This document shows, piece by piece, positions 1-7,904 of a stretch of DNA of 61,305 bases. Both the position numbers and the translations under genes were made by a program. The DNA is taken from contig JACJWW010000012.1 of the NCBI GenBank assembly GCA_020636935.1, positions 1 through 61,305 on the forward strand, written 5' to 3'. The first letter of the stretch is position 1. Each line of letters opens with the position of its first letter. This stretch comes from Nocardioidaceae bacterium. Its GTDB lineage: Bacteria > Actinomycetota > Actinomycetes > Propionibacteriales > Nocardioidaceae. A model generated the notes under the pieces. That model saw nothing but the letters and a program-made list of their open reading frames with translations, did not search any database and was not told the origin of the DNA.

Positions 1-183
1 CTCGCTGGTCGTGGTGCCAATGACGTGCTCTCCATCCAGCTCCCTGCTGCATATCGCAATGGTGAGCTAGATGACGAGGCTCTTCGTGAGACCGTGATCT
101 TCTTGGCGCATTACGCCGGATGGCCTGCGGCCGCAGCCATGAACAATCTCGTCGAAGATACGATCAGACGCGGGCGCGACTGA
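1..183 (+). CDS. Carboxymuconolactone decarboxylase family protein, C-terminal part (truncated by window edge)
   Basis: An open frame runs from base 1 to a TGA at 181-183, giving 60 residues with no start inside the window, so the N-terminus lies to the left. The segment has the look of the end of a carboxymuconolactone decarboxylase (CMD/AhpD-like) domain: a helix ending in HYAGWPAAAAAMNN, which corresponds to the YaGfPaa element of gamma-carboxymuconolactone decarboxylases. The Cys-x-x-Cys/His active-site helix that separates AhpD-type peroxidase partners from true decarboxylases is outside the window, so the reaction cannot be stated. It converges on the transporter gene that ends 15 bases downstream. 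Confidence 0.75.
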   Translation, partial: LAGRGANDVLSIQLPAAYRNGELDDEALRETVIFLAHYAGWPAAAAMNNLVEDTIRRGRD

Positions 184-198
184 CTGGCAAGCTGCTGC

Positions 199-1128
199 TC
201 AGACCTGCAAATGGGGGAGTTCGGCCTCTGGTTTGCTGCGCGGGGCCAATTCCACGATCACCATCGCAGCCACGACCAGCCCTCCTCCGGTGACCATTCT
301 CGCGGTCAAGGACTCGCCGCCCAAGGATACGGCGAAGAAGGCGGCGAATACTGGCTCCATGCTCATGATGATCGCCGAGCGAGTGGGGGACAGGTGAGCC
401 TGTGCCCAGGTCTGTCCCAAGAGGGCCAAGGCGCCCGCGAAAATCGCCATGTAGAGGATCGATAGCCAATCTGTGGTGCGGTCAGGAAGGGTGATCCCCC
501 CAGGAATCGCAGCAATTGTGGTGACCGAGGCGATCATGATTGCCTGGACGATTGCCATGCCCACGGCATCGCCGGCCGTTGACCAGGCTCCCAAGCCCAC
601 GATGTGCAAGGCGTAGACCAAGGCGGCTACGAAGGTCAGCGCCTCTCCATAGCCGAGCTGCAGGCCACCGACATTGCCCAAGGTCAAGATGGCGATGCCG
701 GCGATTGCCACGACAACCGCGAGCCAGGTCATTGGTCCGATCTTGGTCTTCAAGATCATTGCTGCGAAGAATGGGGTCGCCACGACATAGAAGCCGGTGA
801 TGAATCCCGAGACACTTGCGGCGGTGTGTGCCAAGCCTGCAGTCTGGAGCACTTGGGCCACGCCGTAGAGCAGACCCAGCACCAATGCGTGTTTTCGCTT
901 TGCAGGGTCAAGTCGAGCAATGGCCCTTGGGGCGACGATCACCATGGCGATGCTGGCGATGATGAAGCGGATCGCCAAGAAGTCAGCGACCGGCATCCGC
1001 TCCAGCAGGTCATGGATCAAGAAGAAGGTACTGCCCCAGCAGGCAGTCATGGCCAGCAACGCCAAGGTGGGCCCGATGGTCTTTGCGCCGCCAATGGCCT
1101 TCTGGTCCGGCTGAGCAGACGGATTCAT
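199..1128 (-). CDS. EamA/DMT-family membrane transporter
   Basis: A 309-residue protein with about ten hydrophobic helices arranged as two EamA repeats (roughly residues 20-155 and 165-295). The first helix carries the typical ACWGSTFFLIHDLL pattern, and the last repeat carries a SMEPVFAAFFAVSLGGE segment in which the Glu-Pro and Gly-Glu pairs are characteristic of drug/metabolite transporters. The family exports amino acids, nucleobases or other metabolites; the substrate cannot be read from sequence. It starts 8 bases after the stop codon of the PASTA kinase on the same strand, so the two genes are probably co-transcribed. The cytoplasmic tail is short and polar. Confidence 0.9.
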   Translation of the reverse strand: MNPSAQPDQKAIGGAKTIGPTLALLAMTACWGSTFFLIHDLLERMPVADFLAIRFIIASIAMVIVAPRAIARLDPAKRKHALVLGLLYGVAQVLQTAGLAHTAASVSGFITGFYVVATPFFAAMILKTKIGPMTWLAVVVAIAGIAILTLGNVGGLQLGYGEALTFVAALVYALHIVGLGAWSTAGDAVGMAIVQAIMIASVTTIAAIPGGITLPDRTTDWLSILYMAIFAGALALLGQTWAQAHLSPTRSAIIMSMEPVFAAFFAVSLGGESLTARMVTGGGLVVAAMVIVELAPRSKPEAELPHLQV

Positions 1129-1136
1129 GAGCAGGA

Positions 1137-3146
1137 TCAGACGATCGACAAAGTGACCGTCGAGCCCAAGGGGGCCTTGCCGTCTGCGTCAGGGCTCTGG
1201 CCCACCACATATGACAAGCCGATGTAGACGCTGGAGTGCTGCACCTTGACGTTGAAGCCAGCATCTTCCAAGGCCTTGGTTGCTGCGTCGAGCCCAGAGC
1301 CAACAACCTTTGGCACAGTGATCATCTGCGGGCCCTTCGACACGACCACGGTGATCGCGTCGCCCTTGAAGCCGGTGCCCTTGCGTGGAGACTGGCTCAC
1401 GACATTCCCCTTGGGCACGCTGCTGTTGAACTCCTCAGTGACTTGTGGAGTGAAGCCCAAGCGGGTCAAGCGTTTCTCTCCCAGCGCCCACGACCTGTTG
1501 GTGAAGTCGCGGATCTTGATCGGCTTCTTGCCCTTGCTCACCTTGAGCGCGACCTCGTCGCCTCGTTTCAACAAAGTGCCCACGCCCGGGGTCACTGCCA
1601 CGATCTGGCCAGTCGGGATCACCTCGTTGAACACCTCTTGAGTCGTGCCCACGGCCAAGGTGGCATCAGAGAGGAGAGCCGCGGCCTGGTCATATGACTT
1701 GTTGGTCACATCTGGCACTGCATGTCGCTCAGGGCCAAGTGACAGCACAGCCTTGACGGTGCCGTCCTTCAGGACCCGCTCGCCTGGGTCTGGGTCAGTG
1801 CTCAGGACCTGCCCTGCGGGGACTTGCTCGTCGTACTCCCGCTCAACGACGGAGAACTTCAGCCCAGCTGCCTCCAACTTCTTGGCTGCTGCCTTTTGGG
1901 TCAACTGCAACACCGAAGGGGTGGGCTGGTAGCGGCCCATCCCCATGTACCAGCCCGTATAGCCAACCAGACCGGCCAGCAACAGCACCGAGACCAACAG
2001 CAAGGGGCCGCGGCCGCGCGGAGACTGGACTGTTTGCTTGACTGTCGGGCCTTGTGGGCTCTTGCGTGGCTTGATGATCGGCGCCATCGGCTCGTGTTGG
2101 TGCGGGATGACGCCGTGCTTGGCTGAGTCGTGTTCGTGGTCAAAGACTCGATCGGTGGGTGTCAAGTCCTGTGGGGCGAGATTCTCGGGGTCAACGATCT
2201 TTGATGGCCAGACCCCTTCCAGCACCTGAGTGTCGGTGCGCATCGGCGTCAACTCGGCCTGCAACTCCTCATCCTCGAAGTCGCCTTGCTCCAACGCTTG
2301 GCGCACTCGTTGGGTCTGATTGAGGAGCACGCCAGCGTCAGCCGACCTGAATGCCATGTCACGAGCCGTGGCCCGGGCGACCAAGGCGTCGACGATGGCC
2401 GGAAGGGCGGGCACACGCAGGGATGGGGCCGGCACGTCTTCGTTCACATGCTTGTAGGCCACCTGGATTGGGTTTTCACCCTCGTGTGGCTTGCAGCCCG
2501 TGAGCATCTCATAGAGCAGGACGCCAGCGGCGTACACATCTGCGCGGGCGTCAGGCTTGGCGTTGACCACGATCTCGGGTGCCAGATATGACACTGTCCC
2601 GATGAGTACGCCGTTTGCGGACGTGTGTTGGGACTCGGAGTTGATAGCCCTGGCCAACCCAAAATCGGTCACTTTGACCAAGCCGTCATCTGACAACAAG
2701 GCATTTTCGGGCTTCACGTCACGATGCAGGAGGCCGGCTCGATGTGCGGCGCGCAGCGCTTGGAGCACCTGCTCAATCAGGGTCAAGGCCCTGATTGGTG
2801 ACATGGGTGCTTCCTTGCGGATCACCGACCTCAGGGTCTGACCGGGCACATATTCCATGACCAGATAGAGGGTGCCGTGGTCATCACCGGTGTCAAAGAC
2901 CGAGACCACATTTGGATGGGAGAGTTGTGCTGCAGATCGGGCTTCGCGCTTGAACCGCTTGACGAAGGACTCATCCTCCGTGAACTCCGAGCGCATGATC
3001 TTCACCGCGACGGTGCGCTCCAACTTCAGGTCGGTGGCCTGATAGACGGTGGCCATGCCGCCACGCGCGATCTTGGGGCCGATCCGATAGCGGTCGTCCA
3101 AGACCCGGCCGACCATGCTGTCGGCTCTTGCTGTCTTGCTCTCCAC
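1137..3146 (-). CDS. pknL: PASTA-domain Ser/Thr protein kinase (PknL/PknB type)
   Basis: A 669-residue transmembrane kinase. The N-terminal kinase domain (about 15-280) has the glycine loop, the ATP-anchoring Lys49, catalytic HRD at 141-143, DFG at 161-163 and the APE-like YLAPE at 187-191. A Pro/Thr-rich juxtamembrane stretch leads to one membrane helix (about 381-400) and four extracellular PASTA repeats (about 405-669), units known to bind muropeptides or lipid II. Such kinases phosphorylate cell-wall and division proteins. The divergent neighbour is an Rv2175c-like DNA-binding protein, the known PknL substrate in mycobacteria. That arrangement and the nearby dcw cluster favour PknL, although mycobacterial PknL has few or no PASTA units, so PknB-like is the safer functional description. 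Confidence 0.93.
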   Translation of the reverse strand: MESKTARADSMVGRVLDDRYRIGPKIARGGMATVYQATDLKLERTVAVKIMRSEFTEDESFVKRFKREARSAAQLSHPNVVSVFDTGDDHGTLYLVMEYVPGQTLRSVIRKEAPMSPIRALTLIEQVLQALRAAHRAGLLHRDVKPENALLSDDGLVKVTDFGLARAINSESQHTSANGVLIGTVSYLAPEIVVNAKPDARADVYAAGVLLYEMLTGCKPHEGENPIQVAYKHVNEDVPAPSLRVPALPAIVDALVARATARDMAFRSADAGVLLNQTQRVRQALEQGDFEDEELQAELTPMRTDTQVLEGVWPSKIVDPENLAPQDLTPTDRVFDHEHDSAKHGVIPHQHEPMAPIIKPRKSPQGPTVKQTVQSPRGRGPLLLVSVLLLAGLVGYTGWYMGMGRYQPTPSVLQLTQKAAAKKLEAAGLKFSVVEREYDEQVPAGQVLSTDPDPGERVLKDGTVKAVLSLGPERHAVPDVTNKSYDQAAALLSDATLAVGTTQEVFNEVIPTGQIVAVTPGVGTLLKRGDEVALKVSKGKKPIKIRDFTNRSWALGEKRLTRLGFTPQVTEEFNSSVPKGNVVSQSPRKGTGFKGDAITVVVSKGPQMITVPKVVGSGLDAATKALEDAGFNVKVQHSSVYIGLSYVVGQSPDADGKAPLGSTVTLSIV

Positions 3147-3272
3147 TGCTTCGACCCTCCTCGCCGACCGTTGCTGCTGGGGAAGGGTCGACTTGTGCCA
3201 TCTGAGTGTATGCGACTGGGGTCAATGGGCCCGGCATCTGTTTGCCCGTTGGCGATCTGTCAGCATTGGGGG

Positions 3273-3665
3273 GTGACTACAGCCGACCCATCCGCCGCCG
3301 AAGCAAAGGGAGATCGCACGGCAATCGGCCTGCTCATTGCCGATTGGCGGGACTGGAGCCAAGCAGCCGATGAACTAGGCGTAAATGTCAACAAAGTGCG
3401 CACCTGGATCCGAGAACACCACTTGGCCGCTGCCGTGCCAGTGAATGGCGAGGGCCAAAAGATCCCGGCTGAGTTCATCCAGGATGGCCAGATCGTCAAG
3501 GGGATTCCAGGGTTGCTCACCATGCTGAGCGACCACGGTTTTTCCGACCTTGAGATGTTGGAGTGGATCTTCGCTGAAGACGAATCGCTACCGGGTCGCC
3601 CCATCGATGCGCTCAGGGAAAACCGTGGCGCTGAGGTCAAGAGACGTGCCCAAGCCCTGGTCTGA
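3273..3665 (+). CDS. Rv2175c-like DNA-binding protein
   Basis: A 130-residue protein whose N-terminal half holds a helix-turn-helix (WSQAADELGVNVNKVRTWI, about residues 28-46) followed by a C-terminal helical domain with GIPGLLTMLSDHGFSD. Both match the actinobacterial Rv2175c family, a winged-helix DNA-binding protein that PknL phosphorylates in Mycobacterium tuberculosis. The open frame extends upstream to 2877, but that part lies antisense to the kinase. The GTG at 3273 gives the family length and is chosen as start. The gene is divergent from the kinase across about 125 bases, so the two probably share a regulatory region. Target genes are unknown. Confidence 0.85.
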   Translation: MTTADPSAAEAKGDRTAIGLLIADWRDWSQAADELGVNVNKVRTWIREHHLAAAVPVNGEGQKIPAEFIQDGQIVKGIPGLLTMLSDHGFSDLEMLEWIFAEDESLPGRPIDALRENRGAEVKRRAQALV

Positions 3666-3677
3666 GACTGTGGTCTG

Positions 3678-4130
3678 ATGAGACGGCTCAACCGCGCGCA
3701 ACTACTCGGCATCGCGCTTGCGCTCGTTCTGGCCAGTGTCGCGCTGCTGTACGGCGTACAAGCCCCCAATGCCGAGCAAGGCGTGCGCTCCCCGGACGCG
3801 GGGCAGATTGTCCGAACCCCTGATGGGGGACAGGCAGCCAGCAGCACTCAGAACAGTGACGAGATCTCCTTCGCGTCTCTGCCACCACAAGCCCAACACA
3901 CGGTCAAGTTGATCAGGGCCGGCGGCCCATTTCCCTATCCCCGAGATGGGGTCAGGTTTGGCAACTACGAAGGTCGTCTGCCCCACAAGCACCCGAACTT
4001 CTATCGCGAATACACCGTGCAGACTCCGGGCATCTCCTCGCGAGGCGCCCGAAGGATCGTGGCAGGCCAAGATGGCACCTTCTATTACACGGCTGACCAC
4101 TATGAAAGTTTCCGTAGGGTGGTCCCATGA
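3678..4130 (+). CDS. Secreted guanyl-specific ribonuclease (RNase Sa/barnase family)
   Basis: 150 residues: an N-terminal hydrophobic signal or anchor (about 7-27), a polar linker with two imperfect copies of VRxPDxGQ (36-52), and a microbial RNase N1/T1-like domain (about 62-149). The domain aligns by eye with Streptomyces RNase Sa: SLPPQAQHTVKLI, GPFPYPRDG and the catalytic set Glu111 (REYTV), Arg126 (RGARRI) and His141 (DHYESF). These enzymes cleave single-stranded RNA after G. The disulfide cysteines of RNase Sa are absent. The stop codon overlaps the start of the barstar-like gene (ATGA), so enzyme and inhibitor are translationally coupled, which fits a toxin and self-protection pair. 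Confidence 0.9.
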   Translation: MRRLNRAQLLGIALALVLASVALLYGVQAPNAEQGVRSPDAGQIVRTPDGGQAASSTQNSDEISFASLPPQAQHTVKLIRAGGPFPYPRDGVRFGNYEGRLPHKHPNFYREYTVQTPGISSRGARRIVAGQDGTFYYTADHYESFRRVVP

Positions 4131-4483
4131 CGTCAGTGGTCGAGGTACTCAATGGTCAGGCGCCAGCGGGCATCTACCAAGCCGAGCACCTAGATGTTGA
4201 GCCGATTGCCCACCAAGCATTGCAGCGGGGTTGGCACTGTCAGGTGATTGACGGGTCGCTCATTGTCGATCGGCACGAGGCGCTGGCTGCCTTTGGGCAG
4301 GTCTTGGACTTCCCTGATCACTACGGGAAGAATCTCGATGCCTTGGCGGATTGTCTTGCGGAGCTGCCCCGCAAGACGCTCGTGCTGTGGACAGGCGCTC
4401 ATCAAGCCCTGGCCGATCTGATCCCGGTGCTGGAAGATCGCGCCTTGGCTGAGCCGGCATTTGCGGTGTTCGTAGCCCTCTAG
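4127..4483 (+). CDS. Barstar-like ribonuclease inhibitor
   Basis: 118 residues ending in a barstar domain. The diagnostic part is FPDHYGKNLDALADCLAEL (about residues 65-83), equivalent to the YGxNLDALWDCL helix whose acidic residues plug the active site of barnase. It lacks a signal peptide, so it should act in the cytoplasm against enzyme that has not yet been exported. The ATG overlaps the RNase stop codon by four bases, so the two are made together. Barstar-like proteins also occur without an RNase partner; here the adjacency makes the inhibitor role likely. Confidence 0.88.
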   Translation: MTSVVEVLNGQAPAGIYQAEHLDVEPIAHQALQRGWHCQVIDGSLIVDRHEALAAFGQVLDFPDHYGKNLDALADCLAELPRKTLVLWTGAHQALADLIPVLEDRALAEPAFAVFVAL

Positions 4484-4499
4484 ACGTTTGACCTCCCTG

Positions 4500-4544
4500 C
4501 CAGGGCGGCATTACCCAGGGCGGCACTACCCAGGGCCGCATTAC
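4500..4544. repeat. Three tandem 15-bp repeats between barstar-like gene and polyprenyl synthase
   Basis: Three head-to-tail copies of CCAGGGCGGCATTAC (second copy has C for T, third has C for G) fill 4500-4514, 4515-4529 and 4530-4544. The last copy contains the stop codon of the convergent polyprenyl synthase. A short palindrome CCCTGCCAGGG overlaps the left edge. Role unknown; it lies where a bidirectional terminator would be expected. Confidence 0.8.
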
Positions 4545-5602
4545 ACCGTGCGTTGGGTGGCGCTTTGAGCTAGTTGCCCCAGAGCCTGACGAGCACCTTC
4601 ATTGATCTCGGCCTGCTCCAGAGACTTCAGGGCGGTTTGGGTGAGCTGATCGATCACCTGCTCAACCTGCTCGCGGGCGCCGGATTTCTCGATCAGATGC
4701 CGGAGTCGCTCAACCTGATCGGTTGACAGACTCGTGCCCAGCGAACGGTCGAGCTCTTGGGCCTGATCTGTGGCCAAACCGTCCATGGCCAGGGCGATCA
4801 GGACGGTCCGCTTGCCTTCAGTCAGGTCATCTCCCGCAGGCTTGCCGGTGACTTCGGGGTCACCGAAGACCCCGAGCAGGTCGTCGCGCAACTGGAAGGC
4901 TTCGCCCAAGGGAAGTCCGAAACGAGTGAGCTGCTCGATCGACTCATCAGACCCGCCAGCCAGAGCAGCGCCCACGTGCAGAGGGCGCTCGATGGAGTAT
5001 TTCGCGGACTTGTAGCGCACCACCTTCATTGCGGTGTCCACGTCATTTGCACCTCGGGCCTGTGCTGAGATGTCGAGGAATTGCCCGAGCACGACTTCGC
5101 TGCGAGTCAGGTCGAAATAGCGAAGGGCCCGCAGGATTCGATCGCTGGGGAGCCCTGAGGTGCGGAGTAGCTCATCGGCCCAGCTCAGCAGCAAGTCGCC
5201 CAGCAGGATTGCTGCGGATGCGCCGTATTGCTCTGCCGATGCCGACCAGCCATTGGCGCGGTGGAGCTTTTCGAAAGCACGATGGGCTGAGGGCCTGCCC
5301 CGGCGGGTGTCCGAGGCGTCCATGTAGTCGTCGTGAACGAGCGCGCTTGCGTGCAACAACTCCAATGAAGCGCACGCCCGCGCCAAGGCCTGCGGGTCCA
5401 ATGGTGCGTCGATGGCCAGATGGCCCCACCAGCAAAAGGCGGCTCGGAAGCGCTTGCCCCCCGAAACGCTGTCGCGAGCGGCTTGGATCAAGCTGTCGGA
5501 GTCAGGACCAAGATGCCTGAGCCACTCCTGTTGGGTGTCGATGAACTCGCCAAGCACCAGATCGATGGTCTGGGCGTCCCAAGATGCGTCATACGGGGTC
5601 AC
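4541..5602 (-). CDS. idsA: Polyprenyl (geranylgeranyl-type) diphosphate synthase
   Basis: About 353 residues of trans-isoprenyl diphosphate synthase fold. The first Asp-rich motif DDYMD (about 91-95) and second motif DDLLGVFGD (about 240-248) bind Mg2+ and the allylic diphosphate; GGKRFRA and the basic RRGRP after the first motif bind diphosphate. The enzyme condenses IPP onto an allylic primer; product length cannot be fixed from sequence. The open frame reaches an ATG at 5635, but that start would overlap the start codon of divergent metF and its promoter, so the GTG at 5602 (VTPYDASWD) is preferred. Position beside metF and the PknL/Rv2175c pair recalls mycobacterial idsA2. Product may feed the phytoene-desaturase-like enzyme nearby. 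Confidence 0.9.
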   Translation of the reverse strand: MTPYDASWDAQTIDLVLGEFIDTQQEWLRHLGPDSDSLIQAARDSVSGGKRFRAAFCWWGHLAIDAPLDPQALARACASLELLHASALVHDDYMDASDTRRGRPSAHRAFEKLHRANGWSASAEQYGASAAILLGDLLLSWADELLRTSGLPSDRILRALRYFDLTRSEVVLGQFLDISAQARGANDVDTAMKVVRYKSAKYSIERPLHVGAALAGGSDESIEQLTRFGLPLGEAFQLRDDLLGVFGDPEVTGKPAGDDLTEGKRTVLIALAMDGLATDQAQELDRSLGTSLSTDQVERLRHLIEKSGAREQVEQVIDQLTQTALKSLEQAEINEGARQALGQLAQSATQRTV

Positions 5603-5620
5603 CCCATGACCATAGCTTTG

Positions 5621-5634
5621 TATCCTTCGCCACA
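5621..5634 (+). promoter_or_regulatory. Putative leaderless promoter of metF
   Basis: TATCCT at 5621-5626 lies 7 bases before the metF ATG (5634), the spacing expected if transcription begins at the A of the start codon. No ribosome-binding site is visible upstream, which supports a leaderless mRNA, common in actinobacteria. The -35 region is not recognisable. Confidence 0.5.
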
Positions 5635-6539
5635 TGGCTCAGGGATCACAGTCGGACTCGTCGTACATCGCAGATCTGCTGCGCGGCCCAGAGATCTCGT
5701 TTTCCTTTGAGTTCTTCCCGCCCAAGGACGAGGCGGGTGAAGAGGTGCTTTGGCGATCAATCTCAGAGCTAGAGCCCTTGTCGCCGACCTTCGTTTCGGT
5801 CACATATGGGGCTGGTGGCACCACCCGTGATCGCACCGTTGCGATCACCGAGCGCATCGCCAGTGACACCACCATGGTGCCGATGGCTCATTTGACTTGT
5901 GTGGGGCACACCGCGGAAGAGATTGGGGCAATCCTCAATGACCTCGAAGCCGCTGGCGTGCAAAACGTCTTGGCTCTCAGGGGAGACCCTGCTGCTGGAC
6001 CTGGTGCGGAGTGGGTGTCGACCAGCGGCGGCTTCGACCACACCGATGAACTGATCGCCTACATTCGTGAAACTTCGCAACTCTCCATCGGAGTTGCTGC
6101 GTTCCCTGAGGGGCACATCCAGGCTGACTCGCTGGAGCGTGACACCGAGGTGCTCAAGACCAAGCGTGATGCAGGTGCTGAGTTCGCGATCACCGACATG
6201 GTGCTGCGGGCATCGGACTACTTCGATCTGGTTGCGCGGGCGAGGGCCATGGGCGTCGACATCCCGATCATCCCCGGCATCATGCCGATCCTGAACTACC
6301 AAGCCATGTCGAAGATGGTTGAGTTGTCTGGCCGTGAGATGCCTCAAGAGGTGCTGGACCGTATCGAGCCCCTGCGTGACGACCCCGCCGCTCTGCGAGC
6401 TGAGGGGATCAAGATTTCCACCGAGTTGTGTGATGAACTCCTTGAAGGCGGTGCGCCAGGCCTGCACTTCTTCACCCTCAATCGTTCAAAGGCGACGCGC
6501 GAGATCTTTGCGGCTCTGCGCTGCAATCAAACTGACTGA
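5634..6539 (+). CDS. metF: Methylenetetrahydrofolate reductase
   Basis: 301 residues of MTHFR TIM-barrel type, which reduces 5,10-methylene-THF to 5-methyl-THF with FAD for methionine synthesis. The N-terminal SFEFFPPKDE contains the conserved catalytic Glu26. VSVTYGAGGTTRDRT, a VLALRGDP loop, the PEGH element and the PGIMPI segment are all typical of bacterial MetF. Length matches the family (about 295-310). The gene is divergent from the polyprenyl synthase and appears to be leaderless. It is monocistronic; the downstream gene is on the other strand. Confidence 0.96.
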   Translation: MAQGSQSDSSYIADLLRGPEISFSFEFFPPKDEAGEEVLWRSISELEPLSPTFVSVTYGAGGTTRDRTVAITERIASDTTMVPMAHLTCVGHTAEEIGAILNDLEAAGVQNVLALRGDPAAGPGAEWVSTSGGFDHTDELIAYIRETSQLSIGVAAFPEGHIQADSLERDTEVLKTKRDAGAEFAITDMVLRASDYFDLVARARAMGVDIPIIPGIMPILNYQAMSKMVELSGREMPQEVLDRIEPLRDDPAALRAEGIKISTELCDELLEGGAPGLHFFTLNRSKATREIFAALRCNQTD

Positions 6540-6574
6540 CCCGCAGGTCACAGCCACCTGCCGGGTGGTGGTGA

Positions 6575-7894
6575 TCAGGCAGGGCCGATCAACTGGGCCA
6601 CATTGGCAGCACTGAGCCCGACTTGGGGGAGTCCTGCGCCCGGGTGGGTGTGTGCGCCAGCCAGGTAGAGCCCGTTTAGGGATCCGTCTGCTGGGCCAGC
6701 ATTACCGATCGTGCGGGTGACGGTGCCGCGCCCGCGCCAGAGTGGTCCATAGGGTGACCCATTCCACTCCATGACCATGTCCTTGGCCGTGCGGGTCAGA
6801 CGGATGTCGACATTGCGGTTGATGTCCAGACCGCGATTGGCCAAGGTCTGGACTAGGTCGTCATTGATCCGGCCACGTCCGAGGAGTGTCCATGCTCCAG
6901 CGCCTTCAGGTGCTTGGTTGTTGGTGCGTACGACGAGGGTCGGGTCGCCGTGTACGACGTACTCGTCTGGCATTTGCGGCAGCTCCCCGCTCAGGCCCAG
7001 ATGGCACATCAACGGTGGCATCGCAGGGAGATTGTGATGGGTCGCGTGTTGGAGTGCAGGCAGCCTGCGTGGGTCAATGGCGCAGACAACCCTGTCGGCG
7101 TCCAGGACACCGTCGGGTAGTTGCACGCCGATGACTTGGCCATCTTGGATGACCAGGTCGATGGCCCGAGTGTCGGTGAGCACCTCGACGCCCCTGGTGT
7201 CGAGTCGTTGGGTGAGCGCTTCGCTCAGGGCACCCATGCCCCCAACGACTTTCCAGAGGCCGAAGTTTTGCTCCAGGTAACTGCTGAGCCCCATCCAGGC
7301 CGGCATGCTTCGTGGGTCCTGGCCCGCGATTATGGCTGGATACAGGGCCAGCAACCGCAAGCGCTCATCCTTCAAGGAGCGGTTCACGGCCTTGTGCAGG
7401 GTCAAGCGTGAGCGCATCAGGGCCATCGTGTGCTTGCTGGCGTGATGTGGTGACCAAGGGCGCTCGAAGAAGTCCTTGCGCAAAGCCTCCCAATCGTCAG
7501 CGAAGGCATCGGTGTAGGCGGCCCATTGGGCTCCCAAGTCCTTGCCCATTTCGTTCAGGGCAGCGATCTGGTCGCCCCTGCTGCCACTGGGCAGGTCGAC
7601 TTCGCCCAGCTTTTTTGACTTGCGGTAGAAGACATGTCGGGTTGGGGTGCACGGGACCAACTCCAACTCTCGCTCCAGGGGGCGTCCCGATTTGCGGAAG
7701 AGATCACGGAGTACTGCTGGTAGGAGAGTTGAGTTCGGGCCGGTGTCCCAAGCGAAATCCCCCTTCGTGACCGTGCCGATCGCGCCGCCCATCCGGCTGG
7801 CAGCCTCCACCAAGGTGACCGCGTGACCAATCTTGGCCAATCTGACGGCGGTGGCCATGCCGCCGAGTCCGCCACCGATGATCACCACACGCAT
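6575..7894 (-). CDS. FAD-dependent oxidoreductase, phytoene-desaturase-like
   Basis: 439 residues. The N-terminus is a dinucleotide-binding fold: MRVVIIGGGLGGMATAVRLA with GGGLGG at 7-12 and the acidic Glu30 closing the second strand (VTLVEA). It is followed by the MGGAIGTV and DTGPN elements shared by CrtI phytoene desaturases and related amine oxidases. The C-terminus LYLAGAHTHPGAGLPQVG matches the carotenoid-desaturase signature. The nearby polyprenyl synthase hints at an isoprenoid substrate, but no crtB phytoene synthase is in the window, so carotenoid synthesis is only a possibility. Confidence 0.88.
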   Translation of the reverse strand: MRVVIIGGGLGGMATAVRLAKIGHAVTLVEAASRMGGAIGTVTKGDFAWDTGPNSTLLPAVLRDLFRKSGRPLERELELVPCTPTRHVFYRKSKKLGEVDLPSGSRGDQIAALNEMGKDLGAQWAAYTDAFADDWEALRKDFFERPWSPHHASKHTMALMRSRLTLHKAVNRSLKDERLRLLALYPAIIAGQDPRSMPAWMGLSSYLEQNFGLWKVVGGMGALSEALTQRLDTRGVEVLTDTRAIDLVIQDGQVIGVQLPDGVLDADRVVCAIDPRRLPALQHATHHNLPAMPPLMCHLGLSGELPQMPDEYVVHGDPTLVVRTNNQAPEGAGAWTLLGRGRINDDLVQTLANRGLDINRNVDIRLTRTAKDMVMEWNGSPYGPLWRGRGTVTRTIGNAGPADGSLNGLYLAGAHTHPGAGLPQVGLSAANVAQLIGPA

Positions 7895-7904
7895 GGCGGC
7901 TACC

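Noticed and set aside
604..1227. 207-codon plus-strand frame opposite the EamA transporter
   Set aside because: Antisense to a clear membrane protein and composed of Gln/Asp/Gly-rich random-like sequence.
2877..3272. N-terminal extension of the Rv2175c-like protein
   Set aside because: Lies antisense to the kinase domain and is not family-like; the GTG at 3273 gives the expected length.
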